From contig JAHZHF010000096.1 of NCBI GenBank assembly GCA_019420405.1, positions 1 through 9,895 on the forward strand: a DNA stretch of 9,895 nt. Direction: 5' to 3'. Source of the DNA: Clostridiales bacterium. Lineage in GTDB: Bacteria; Bacillota; Clostridia; Lachnospirales; Lachnospiraceae. Positions 1 to 8,200 of the stretch are shown here, piece by piece. The stretch's first letter is position 1; each line of letters starts with the position of its first letter. The notes under the pieces were generated by a model. The model did no database searches. It saw only the letters and a program-made list of their open reading frames with translations, and was not told the origin of the DNA. The position numbers and the translations under genes are program-made.

Positions 1-203
1 TTAATCTGAAAACGGGTTGGTCTTTCAAAGTTCTCTCTGGCCCGTAAGCGTGAATCCAGCTCAAAGCAGTCCTTTTTGCTGATATAACCCGACTTCTTTG
101 CCAGTTTTACCGTATCCCGAAGCACATAGTCGCAGAATATCTGAAATTCCCGGCAGACCTCAGATGCCTGTTGTTCCATTGCTTTTACGTTATCCACCTT
201 CAT
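1..203 (-). CDS. Unrecognised small protein, C-terminus cut by left edge
   Basis: Translating the minus strand from an ATG at 203-201 gives an open frame of 67 codons that reaches the window edge with no stop; the other two minus frames are closed in this stretch. The protein begins MKVDNVKAMEQQ and is hydrophilic and probably helical, with cysteines at residues 17, 24 and 46 and many Lys/Arg and Glu/Asp residues. It has no signal peptide or membrane segment. An AAAGGA ribosome-binding stretch lies about 7 bases before the ATG, and the start falls 81 bp after the stop of the TPR-like gene, so it could be the last gene of that operon. I do not recognise the family and assign no function. The frame and ribosome site make a real gene likely, but its length and end are unknown. 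Confidence 0.6.
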   Translation of the reverse strand, partial: MKVDNVKAMEQQASEVCREFQIFCDYVLRDTVKLAKKSGYISKKDCFELDSRLRARENFERPTRFQI

Positions 204-284
204 CTTTCCATCCTTTCTGGGAGGCAGTGCACCCGCCGGTGAGTAAATCGGCAGCGCCGGCCGCGGCAGGCACAAAGCGCGGCT
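204..284 (-). other. GC-rich intergenic segment with inverted repeat
   Basis: This 81 bp gap between the TPR-like gene and the partial gene at the left edge is much richer in G+C than its flanks. It contains a perfect 6 bp inverted repeat, 260-265 (GCCGCG) with 278-283 (CGCGGC), around a 12-base loop, just after the stop codon of the TPR-like gene. No T-run follows on the minus strand, so it is not a convincing intrinsic terminator. A weak or factor-dependent terminator or an mRNA-stabilising hairpin is possible. Confidence 0.25.
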
Positions 285-1019
285 TTACATATGCCAGTCG
301 AAAGGCAGCGCCTTATCTATGGAATCAAAATCTTCGTCATCCCAGGGATCGAATTCCTCGTCATCCATCCCCATCAGTTCTTCCTCCAGCTTTTTATCAT
401 ATTCTTCTATGGCATGATTCATTTCTTTTTCCATCTTCTTATTTCCGTTCTTCTGATACAGCCGCGACGCCGCTATAAAAATCATGTCATTCTCTTCACC
501 GCATTCGGTGTCATCTGATATATGCCGTCTGACAACATCTTCTGCGCCTTCCAGATCATTCACAGCCATCTTTGCATAGATCAATGCGGCAGCGGCATAC
601 GGATTATCCGTTTCCTTCGCCGCCCAATCCTCGCAATAACTCAGAGCTTCTTCTGCTTTCCCCTGATTTCTCAGAGCAGACGTCAGCGTGAAACGGAGAT
701 CTGAAGGTGAGTCTTCTTCCCAGGCAAACATCTCCAGCAGCTTCCGGCACACCGCCTCCAGTTCATCATACTTCTCACACATGTCCAGCTCGTCAAGATA
801 ATCTTCCAGCCATCCCTGTACGCCATGTTCGTAATCTGTCTCATCATCCAGCAGATAGAGTTCTCTTGCAAAATCAGGATTCTGGGCGCGCCCGTCTGAT
901 ATAATCTCCGTCAGCTGCCCGAAACAGCTATTCCAGTTCTTCATATCAGTCGAATTCCGAATCATATCTGTATAGCACCTGTCTGTTAATTCATCAAATT
1001 TCTTCCATTGTTTGTTCAT
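285..1019 (-). CDS. Helical-repeat (TPR-like) protein with acidic C-terminal tail
   Basis: A 244 aa soluble protein with no signal peptide or membrane segment. Residues about 70-170 look like consecutive antiparallel helix pairs with TPR-like spacing, for example around YDELEAVCRKLLEMF (84-98), LRNQGKAEEALSYCEDW (116-132) and the alanine-rich helix near 141-152. TPR-type folds mediate protein-protein contacts, so a scaffold or adaptor role is the natural inference; there is no catalytic motif. Residues about 209-236 are dominated by Asp and Glu, and the protein ends in a short aromatic segment (PFDWHM). The start is well supported: AGGAGG lies 6 bases upstream, inside the end of the Nudix gene, and the ATG overlaps that gene's TGA in an ATGA junction. 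This implies translational coupling and suggests, without proving, that the two products work together. I cannot name the exact family. Confidence 0.75.
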   Translation of the reverse strand: MNKQWKKFDELTDRCYTDMIRNSTDMKNWNSCFGQLTEIISDGRAQNPDFARELYLLDDETDYEHGVQGWLEDYLDELDMCEKYDELEAVCRKLLEMFAWEEDSPSDLRFTLTSALRNQGKAEEALSYCEDWAAKETDNPYAAAALIYAKMAVNDLEGAEDVVRRHISDDTECGEENDMIFIAASRLYQKNGNKKMEKEMNHAIEEYDKKLEEELMGMDDEEFDPWDDEDFDSIDKALPFDWHM

Positions 1020-1768
1020 AAAATTCCTCCTGTATATTCATCTTCCTGCATGTGCATAAAGTATTCTCCCATCCGTTCGCCCTTCATTATTTCCAGCACA
1101 TACTCCATACCTTTGGCAAGCTCCTTTTTCTCAAATTCTTCCAATGGGATCCAGTAAACCTTTCCCTCCTTAGAACTCTTCAGGGTTCCGGTGAACTTCT
1201 CCGCTTTATATAGAAACAGAACATTATGGAAGTTCAATTCCTTCCAGTGATACACCCCGCAAAGCGCAGGCTCCTGTATCTCCAGTCCTGTCTCCTCCCT
1301 TACTTCCCGAATTACAGAATCCTGAAATGTTTCCCCCGGCTCTACATGCCCTCCGGGGAATGTGGTCCCTGCATATCTGCCGTTTTCTTTGTCAAGCGCG
1401 AGGACATTTCCCTGAGAATCCAGGATCATGCACATATTCATAAAGCATGCTTTTTGTATGTGATGCGGCTTGCCTCTCACTTCGTTCCGGTAACGGCTGA
1501 AAAGCTTCCTGCGAACCTTTTTGTAATGCTTCCGTACCTCTCCGTATGGGATCCAGATTCCTGCCGCTTCAATCCTTTCATAAACGCCGCCCACAATCTG
1601 ATCCAGATGTTTATCTTCTGGAAAAGTTTGATATTTCTGACAGTAGTTTTTCGTCTCCTGATACATCCACTGCGAGATTCTTTCCTTCTGTTTTAATTTC
1701 AACTGTGAATATTTCTTATTCGTCTGAAGCAGACGGCCGTCAACTTTGACATGATTTTTTTGAGACAT
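1016..1768 (-). CDS. Nudix hydrolase with N-terminal domain of unknown function
   Basis: A 250 aa cytosolic protein. The Nudix domain occupies about residues 105-225 and carries a complete Nudix box at 140-162 (G-x5-E-x7-REVREETGL), with the metal-binding RExxEE core at 154-159 intact. The family hydrolyses a nucleoside diphosphate linked to a variable group X; the box does not tell which. Preceding residues TTFPGGHVEPGE resemble MutT/8-oxo-dGTPase-type members, but that is weak evidence for substrate. A stand-alone Nudix protein is usually 130-170 aa. Here about 100 extra N-terminal residues are basic and helical, including an IPYGEVRKHYKKVRRK stretch at 73-88 that could bind nucleic acid. 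The start has AGAGG 9 bases upstream and lies 30 bp after the stop of the ATPase gene. The downstream TPR-like gene overlaps by 4 bp. The hydrolase call is firm; the physiological role is open. Confidence 0.9.
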   Translation of the reverse strand: MSQKNHVKVDGRLLQTNKKYSQLKLKQKERISQWMYQETKNYCQKYQTFPEDKHLDQIVGGVYERIEAAGIWIPYGEVRKHYKKVRRKLFSRYRNEVRGKPHHIQKACFMNMCMILDSQGNVLALDKENGRYAGTTFPGGHVEPGETFQDSVIREVREETGLEIQEPALCGVYHWKELNFHNVLFLYKAEKFTGTLKSSKEGKVYWIPLEEFEKKELAKGMEYVLEIMKGERMGEYFMHMQEDEYTGGIL

Positions 1769-1791
1769 CGGTATGTACCTCTTATACTTTA

Positions 1792-1803
1792 ATTATAATT
1801 ATA
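1792..1803 (-). promoter_or_regulatory. Tandem TATAAT-like -10 candidates upstream of Nudix gene
   Basis: Two perfect TATAAT hexamers sit head to tail on the minus strand (1803-1798 and 1797-1792), spanning the stop codon of the ATPase gene and just before the Nudix gene. Neither has a good -35 box at 16-18 bp upstream; the best candidates are poor matches to TTGACA. They could give an internal promoter for the Nudix/TPR pair, or be chance AT-rich sequence. Confidence 0.25.
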
Positions 1804-3385
1804 CTACAGCTTCTATCAGCACCTTATCTCCCACTATAATTTCCTTAACTCCAATCTCTTTCTTTTTATTGAAGTTAAAGCTGATCATATACCCCTTCTT
1901 CAATCCATAATATTCCAGATATTCTGCAATCTGCGCTTCGCCCCGTTTATTATAAGCATCTCCATGCCATATCTTCAGCTCCACGACAAATTGCTCTCCC
2001 CGGTAATCAACAACCAGATCCATTCTTTCCCTGTTTCGTGTCTCCGGTTCCACATAGCAGTTGCCCGTACCGTTTATAATCGGCTTTAAAAAAAGCATAA
2101 AGTATCTTCGTCCTGCCTCTTCAAGAAAACTGTCATTCCGATCTCCGTACAGGTATTCAAAAGTTTCGACAAATTTTTCCAACACTTTTCGCATATTCAG
2201 ATGCCCGCCGATTATAAACTGATTCCTGTCGCGCAATCCGGCGTCATATATCTTACTGTTCATATATTCTTCAGATATAAAAAGATTGTACAGAACTATT
2301 TCAAAAATTCTATTTGAAATTACAGCACTTCCGTTTTCATTTTTAATAAATCCGAACATCTCTGCAGTTTCAATATATTTATTCAATGGATTATAGGGAA
2401 TCGCTTTCCCTGTAAAAAGCAATTCATACAGAACATTCTTCAATTCCGGATAATCTGTAATCTTATTTACCAGTGATTCAAATAATGTATTTTTCTCACT
2501 TAAAAGTATTTTTTCCGCTTCAAGAAATCCGTTTTTTGTCCATGCAGATGTTTTATCCGGGAAATCGCTTCTGCCTGAAATTTCTTCATCAATGCATTTA
2601 CACAGCCATGACACAAGGTAGGGATAACCAGAAGTATAATCATAAATCAGTTCTGCCATGGCATTAATATCCATACCGGTACGGTAATCCCTCTCATAGT
2701 CTTCAAGCATTCCGGCAATATCTTTCTGAGAAAAACTCATGTCAACGCGAAATTTTGCCGCAATATTCCAGGGACTGTTATTCTTATGTTCTTCATCAGC
2801 CCGTATTTTTCTCTTTATATTTTTTACATCGTAAACCCCTGCAAGTATTACTGATTGAAAGGCAGGAGTAACGTCTCTGTCAATGTAATATCCCCGCAGC
2901 TGAGAAAGGAAATCAAGAAAAACCTGATTATTTGAAGCACTATCTACTTCATCAATGATCAAAACAATCGGCTTTTCCGATATTTCACACCATGAACTCA
3001 GGATTTCGAACAGACGTGCCATCACGGCTTCCTCCCCATTTCCGCTCAAATCCTGAAGTTTTTTTCTGATTTCATAAGGCATTCCATTCTCTCCGCCGGC
3101 TTTACGGATAACCGCTTCTGAAAATGCTTTTACGAATGCGCTCTCCTCCTCAAAATCTTTATGACTCATCAGCTGGAAGTCAAGACTTATCACAACATAA
3201 TCCTGTACCAGATATTTCGACAATGCACGCAATGTTGTAGTTTTCCCATATTGGCGGGCACGGTTAATTGTAAAATACTGACCCGCATCGACCATCTTTT
3301 TTATCTGCTGAAGACGCCCGGATATATCGACCATATAATGAAGCGATGGTTTACAGTCCGCTGTAATATTAAATGTTCTGCCCAT
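1799..3385 (-). CDS. AAA-type ATPase with C-terminal PD-(D/E)XK nuclease-like domain
   Basis: A 528 aa cytosolic protein of the AAA-ATPase/PDDEXK_9 type common in Clostridia and Bacteroidia. The ATPase domain is N-terminal: a family-typical P-loop at about 41-50 (NRARQYGKTT, Lys48) and a Walker B at 141-146 (VLIIDE) followed by VD. A helical region of about 210-400 links to the C-terminal nuclease-like domain. There Asp456 in RMDLVVDY, then the E469-L470-K471 triad on the next strand (VVELKIW) and Gln485 with Tyr489 in AQIAEY match the D...ExK...QxxxY pattern of that fold. All key residues are present, so it could be catalytically active. The target is unknown for the family; a DNA-directed role is inferred from the nuclease fold. 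The start has GGAGG 8 bases upstream. The gene is visibly AT-richer than jetC and jetD and probably has its own promoter in the 95 bp upstream gap, so it may be a separate acquisition. Confidence 0.88.
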   Translation of the reverse strand: MGRTFNITADCKPSLHYMVDISGRLQQIKKMVDAGQYFTINRARQYGKTTTLRALSKYLVQDYVVISLDFQLMSHKDFEEESAFVKAFSEAVIRKAGGENGMPYEIRKKLQDLSGNGEEAVMARLFEILSSWCEISEKPIVLIIDEVDSASNNQVFLDFLSQLRGYYIDRDVTPAFQSVILAGVYDVKNIKRKIRADEEHKNNSPWNIAAKFRVDMSFSQKDIAGMLEDYERDYRTGMDINAMAELIYDYTSGYPYLVSWLCKCIDEEISGRSDFPDKTSAWTKNGFLEAEKILLSEKNTLFESLVNKITDYPELKNVLYELLFTGKAIPYNPLNKYIETAEMFGFIKNENGSAVISNRIFEIVLYNLFISEEYMNSKIYDAGLRDRNQFIIGGHLNMRKVLEKFVETFEYLYGDRNDSFLEEAGRRYFMLFLKPIINGTGNCYVEPETRNRERMDLVVDYRGEQFVVELKIWHGDAYNKRGEAQIAEYLEYYGLKKGYMISFNFNKKKEIGVKEIIVGDKVLIEAVV

Positions 3386-3445
3386 TATACATTCCTCCCA
3401 ATTTGACTGTTCCTCATGGAATCGCGCATCGGATAATATATATTT

Positions 3446-3474
3446 ATACTATCATTGCCTCATATAAATAACAA
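3446..3474 (-). promoter_or_regulatory. Candidate promoter for ATPase-nuclease gene
   Basis: In the AT-rich gap upstream of the ATPase gene, reading the minus strand, TTGTTA (3474-3469, 4 of 6 matches to the -35 consensus) is followed after 17 bases by TAGTAT (3451-3446, 4 of 6 to the -10). Spacing is ideal and the following sequence is very AT-rich. The start codon is about 60 bases further on. No terminator hairpin with a T-run is visible after the upstream cysteine-rich gene, so some readthrough from the Wadjet side is also possible. Confidence 0.4.
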
Positions 3475-3480
3475 GCAATC

Positions 3481-3669
3481 TTACATCTGTCTCCTCACAA
3501 CTACATACTCATCCCCATTTCTGTAATATGGGCACTGATAATACCTGTCTGACATGATTCTGACATAATCATCCTCGTCCATATTCATATCGCACAGATA
3601 CGCGCCGTATTCATCATCGTATATATAGAATGCACATGTCTCACAGCTTCCTCTTTCTTTTCGTCTCAT
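3481..3669 (-). CDS. Small four-cysteine protein, DUF6472-like
   Basis: A 62 aa protein when started at the ATG at 3669-3667. That start is chosen because a strong GGAGG (3676-3680) lies 6 bases upstream, and because the conserved part begins MRRKERGSCETC. A longer 84 aa version from 3735 would overlap jetD by 19 bp and has no comparable ribosome site. Cysteines lie at residues 9, 12, 26 and 46 (CxxC, then CDMN, then QCPYY), a spacing suited to binding one zinc ion. Acidic and aromatic residues dominate the middle, and it ends in a basic VVRRQM. This pattern matches a short protein I recall as widespread in Lachnospiraceae and labelled DUF6472; its function is unknown. It lies 47 bp after jetD and could be co-transcribed with it, but such genes also occur away from Wadjet, so a defence role is not implied. 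Confidence 0.8.
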   Translation of the reverse strand: MRRKERGSCETCAFYIYDDEYGAYLCDMNMDEDDYVRIMSDRYYQCPYYRNGDEYVVVRRQM

Positions 3670-3716
3670 CTTTGTCCTCCCCGCACTTTCCCATATCCTC
3701 CATTTCTCTGATTTAC

Positions 3717-5192
3717 TTACTGTATATCGTAACAATTCAGCATATTCTCCTGATACCCGGCTTTCCCCTTCCGCTTCACAAGCTCGGCTGTATCTCTTAA
3801 CTCCGGCTCGTCTACCCTGTCAAGCATCCTTATCCTTCTCTGCGATAGTTCTTCTCCCGATATACATATCTTATAATCTTCCGCCGCCATATGCCAGAGG
3901 TGGAACTTCCCCCGGTAATATCGTTTGAGTCTCTGAGCGATCAGAAGCCCCTCCGGGTCAATGTCTCCGGCATACCACACTTCTGTCCCGGACTCAGCCA
4001 GGAGATCAAGGAGCAGAAGCGAGCTGAATCTGGGCTGTCCGTTCATGCACATCAAGCCGCACCTGCGGTTCCATTTTCCACAGAGTACCGCATATACGGA
4101 CGGGTTTTCCACAATATACATCCTGTTTTCCGGACAGAATGCAGATTTCCACTCCGCAATCACGGAAAGGGGGATCTGTACGGGCTCGCCCTCTTCGAAA
4201 AATCCTTCCATACCCGCGTGAAGCTTTCCCTCTCTGTCCTCTGCACGGACTCCCGCCGCAAGGGCATAATTCGATACATCGTCCCGCAGGATTCCGGCCC
4301 GCAGATACAGACGCTGTTTTCTGTATGCAGGGAATTCCCTGTCCTCTTTATCTGCCCTCTCAGCTCCCCCGGTCTCTCCTGCGATATCGTCCGTATCTGC
4401 CCTGTTTTCGAGACTGCTGCTCTCATTTTCGGGATTCAGATGCCGCACATACCACTTTACCAGCAGTTCCAGATACTTTCCATCCTTTGTACCATCGTCA
4501 AACGCGTGAGGATTCCCGGTTATTTCCGCCGCAAACACCGCAAGATAACGGATGCCTTTTCCCTCCACTGTGTTTTCAATTTTTCTCTCTCTCTTCCGGC
4601 GTTCCGACGCCCACGCCGCCATTTTGCCCGCCGGAAGCCCATCCAGGATCCGCATCCCAAGCCTTAACAGACGCTCTGCTTCCGCAAAGCCTTTTCCCGA
4701 TTCCCGGTAACGTTTTTTCAGATAGACCGAGAACTCTTCCGCTGCGCCGCCCTGCATTTGCATTTCACTGATCCACTGCGCACCCAGGGAACCCGCTTCT
4801 GTATTTTCTGATTTCACTCTGCTCAGCAGATTCTCCCACTGCAGCTCTTCCTGCTGCCTCTGCTCCTTTTTTCCCTGCACAGGTTCCTGAAAATACAGCT
4901 CCAGAACATCTTTCCCGCTGATACCCGCGAACCTGCTTTCCTCCAGTGCCCTCTCAAAGCGTTCCGCCGAGACGGAAGCCGACTTCTTCCCATGATAATT
5001 GCGCAGGAGGAATCCTTCCAGATCATCCCGTTCTGTTTCTTTCAGATTTTTGAGGATCACTGTCCCGGCAAATTTCCCATAAGAGTGATATTTCTCCCGA
5101 AATCCTCGCAGAAGCCGCCCGAAAACCGGACGCTGCCGGAAATACTGGAGGCACTCTTTTTTCAGTCTCTCATCAGCCGTTTCTCTATCCAT
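3717..5192 (-). CDS. jetD: Wadjet type III nuclease subunit JetD (DUF2399/TIGR02679)
   Basis: A 491 aa protein, the DNA-cutting subunit of Wadjet: in characterised types it is a Toprim-fold nuclease that cleaves the circular DNA trapped by the SMC subunits. The Toprim domain is C-terminal. A conserved acid, Glu362, sits in YIVENPSVYAVL, the ENP-type motif I associate with this family, and is followed by the GDIDPEG motif at 409-415, whose Asp410 and Asp412 are the other metal ligands. The N-terminal ~300 residues are a charged, mostly helical region corresponding to the DUF3323-like part, thought to contact DNA and the SMC complex; residues about 252-285 form an acidic, probably disordered linker. 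The start has AAGGAGG (5204-5210) 11 bases upstream. jetC ends 86 bp upstream, so the genes are probably one transcript. All catalytic residues are present, so the system looks intact. DUF2220-type JetD of Wadjet I/II is a less good fit. Confidence 0.93.
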   Translation of the reverse strand: MDRETADERLKKECLQYFRQRPVFGRLLRGFREKYHSYGKFAGTVILKNLKETERDDLEGFLLRNYHGKKSASVSAERFERALEESRFAGISGKDVLELYFQEPVQGKKEQRQQEELQWENLLSRVKSENTEAGSLGAQWISEMQMQGGAAEEFSVYLKKRYRESGKGFAEAERLLRLGMRILDGLPAGKMAAWASERRKRERKIENTVEGKGIRYLAVFAAEITGNPHAFDDGTKDGKYLELLVKWYVRHLNPENESSSLENRADTDDIAGETGGAERADKEDREFPAYRKQRLYLRAGILRDDVSNYALAAGVRAEDREGKLHAGMEGFFEEGEPVQIPLSVIAEWKSAFCPENRMYIVENPSVYAVLCGKWNRRCGLMCMNGQPRFSSLLLLDLLAESGTEVWYAGDIDPEGLLIAQRLKRYYRGKFHLWHMAAEDYKICISGEELSQRRIRMLDRVDEPELRDTAELVKRKGKAGYQENMLNCYDIQ

Positions 5193-5203
5193 GGTGTCCC
5201 GTG

Positions 5204-5210
5204 CCTCCTT
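5204..5210 (-). promoter_or_regulatory. Strong ribosome binding site of jetD
   Basis: AAGGAGG on the minus strand lies 11 bases before the jetD ATG, slightly longer than ideal. No other in-frame start exists between it and the ATG, so it fixes the start. Its presence in the 86 bp gap means jetD can be initiated independently, unlike jetC, whose start overlaps jetB. Confidence 0.7.
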
Positions 5211-5278
5211 TCTCGTTACTATTCACAGCCAGCTCACGTTCGTGCAGTCTGCGCCGCATCACTTCCGCATGTTTTATT

Positions 5279-8200
5279 TCACTGCTTCACTTCCTGTACT
5301 GCCCGCTTTTCCATCTCGGACTCATCCTCCAGCATCACCCGGGCATGCCCGTTCCACAGATAGGGCATGACTGTCACGAATTTCGCATTCTCAGGGCGCA
5401 GGAGCTGATAGATCGCCAGTGCATCCAGCGTATCGCAGTCGCCCCACAATACCTGGGAATTGATGATGAAGTCAAACTGGAATTCTGTCATCAGCCGGAA
5501 CATATCCCGGATGTTCCTGTTGTCCACTCCTGCAAATGCCTCGTCCAGGGAGATCAGCCGCGGCGCGTCGGGGCGTCCGCCCTCGTACTTCGCCACAACG
5601 GCTGAGAAGAGCGGCACGTACATGGCCATGGCTTTCTCCCCGCCGCTGAATGTTCCAAAGACGCTGTTCGTCAGTTCTTTCACTCTCTCCCCGCCTTTCT
5701 GGAAAAAGAGCTGGAACTCGAACCATTTCCGGTAATCCAGTGTCTCCTTCATCACCTGGTAGAATGAAATCATTCCTCCGCTGTCCCGCGCGTGTCTCCT
5801 CGCCTCTTCCACTTTTGAGCGGAAATGGGCGGACAGCTTCGCCGCTTCATCCTCTCTCATGAGCCTGTAATCCTTCTTAAGGAGCTCCACCAGCTCTCTT
5901 GTATCCAGCTGATCCTCCGTCTCCGCTGTCCGGCTGCGCCACCTTAAGTTCAGCTTCAGCCCGCTGGATGTATTCATGGCTCCCATCAGGGAATTCATCT
6001 TTTCCACCCAGGCATTGGAACTGTTGATCTTGCCCCGGATCTTCCGGCTCACCGTATTTGCCAGGATGTCTTCAAAGAGCTCCCTGTCACCTGCTTTGAT
6101 CAGGTCTTTCAGCTCCGTGATTTCTTCCGACAGATGAGTCAGCAGGCGTCCGAACGGAATCCGCACGCCCTGGTAGCGGGCCGCGATATCAAGCCGCTTC
6201 GCTGACGGGTCTCCCCGCTGCGCTTCCCCGTCCAGCTCCTCGAAAAGTTCTGTCTGCATAATCTGATAATCCGTCAGGAAGCCCCTGTTTTCAAAGTAGA
6301 CCTGATTCAGGCTGCGGATGATCTGATCCTTGTCCATATCCCTGCATTCAGGCGCAAGAAGCCTTTGAATCTCCTCCGCCGTCTCTTTCGCGTTTTCCGA
6401 TACTGACTCCGCCTGTATCACATATTTTAAATTCTCCTCCGCCTCAAAGCATTTCGCAAGATATTCCTGCCTGCGGCGAAGTTCCTTCATACGCTCTTCA
6501 TTCTGCCCGGCCTGTTCCGTAAGCGCCCGTATCCTCTCTTCGTTCTGCGTCTTTTCCGTCACACAGGACTGGAGCCGCTGCGGATAATCTCTCAGCCACT
6601 GCATGCACTCGTCCAGCTTCTGGCGGATCTGCTCATAATCTGTCAGTTCAAGCTGGCGCAGAATGGAATCATACTCCTCCTGCTCTTTCTTAAGCTCCCG
6701 GCGGGTGCTGCCCTCCTCATACCGGATCTGTTCCATCTCGGCGTCAAGGATTTCCCGGCGCTCTTTCAGCTCTTCCAGATGCGCGCAGATCTGGAGGAAG
6801 AGCTCATGTCCGGATCTGAGCTGATAGAAATGCTGTCTGTAGTCTGCGGCCGCCGACTCTGCCCTGCGGAATGTCTCATAGCTGCAGGTCAGATAGAGCC
6901 TCTGGGCGATCTCCGCCGCCTGACGCCTGAGTTCTTTTAAAGCCTCGCTGGCTTCCAGCAGTTCTTTTTCCAGCCGTGCTCCCTCTTCCCTCATACGCTC
7001 CACGATCCGTCTGGCGTCGGTAAGCATCCTCCACGCTTCGCGCATATCCGTATCATCCGGAAGATTCCCGTACTCTTCCTGCAGACGGGCAGCCCGCTGT
7101 TCCAGGGCTGACAGCTCGCCCCTTATGTTCTTCTGGCGCTCCTCATTCTCTGCCAGCATCTCCCGGCAGGAGGCGATTTTCGCCTGACGGTTCCGCTCCC
7201 TGGCCTGAACGCCGATGAATCCTGCTTCATGAGAGCCTGAGACCGTTCCGCTGACCACTCCGATCTGATAGGAGCCGTCCGGGTAAACCACCGTCATGGA
7301 CGGTACATCCTCCACGGCAGTCTCCGCGGCAGTCCTCGGCGAGTGCACAGATTTCTCACGGGATTTTTCCACAGATCCGGACGCGTCTTTTCCTCCACTC
7401 ACTGCAATATTCCCAAGGATCCCGGTAATCCTCTGGTTAAAGAAGATATCGTTCACCGAATCATTCAGATCCAGCAGATCCAGAAGGCTGTTTTCCGCAT
7501 GATGAGACTGTACGAACAGATAGCGGTCCGCACATCCCGGATCTGCTTTCATCACCTGCTCCCGGTACTGCTCCTCAATCACAAGCGCGTCCAGGATACC
7601 CATCTCCTGAAGCGCCTCCTCCAGCCTGCCGCAGGCTTCTTGATCCTGATTCAGCTCTTTCCCGAACTCCACCACCTTGTAGAATTCCTCATAAGGGATT
7701 CCCAGCCTGTGCAGCCTGTCCCTGTTCATTTTTACCGCTTCGCTCCGGGGCGGCTCCGGTTCTCTGCTGTTCTCCCACTGGTCCAGCTCTTCTGCGATCT
7801 CCTGATGAGCCTGCTCCAGCTCACGCAGTTCATCCTGACACCTCCGGGCATCTCTGTCTATCCCGCCTTTTCTCTCGATCCACAGATCCGCCGCGATCCG
7901 ACGCACTTCGGCAAAATCCGACTCCTCGCCATAATCGTCCGCAAACCTCGCCATCAGGCGCATCTGCTCCGGAGTAAATTTCAGCTCCCGGTTCTGTCCG
8001 TTCCAGCTGTACAGCTTCTCTTTCCACTCATTTTCCACCTGGGTCAGCACTGCTTCCAGTTCACTCTCCCGGCGCTGTGCCGCGTCAGTCTCCCTCTGCT
8101 GGCGCTCCCGTCTCTTGAGAAGAGCGTCCGCCTCTCTCTGACGTGCTTCTGCCTGCCTGAGAATCTCTGTTCCCCGGCTGATCTCATCCTTTACCTTCTG

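Noticed and set aside
3386..3480. Terminator after the four-cysteine gene
   Set aside because: Only a 4 bp stem (TTCC/GGAA near 3407-3418) is visible, with no T-run, so a terminator cannot be supported.
3670..3735. Longer 84 aa start for the four-cysteine protein
   Set aside because: The extra 22 residues overlap jetD and lack a good ribosome site, while the internal ATG has GGAGG at ideal spacing and begins the conserved part.
3891..4771. Overlapping plus-strand open frames of 258 and 210 codons opposite jetD
   Set aside because: These are antisense shadows of jetD with mutually inconsistent frames and low-complexity Ser/Pro/Arg-rich products.
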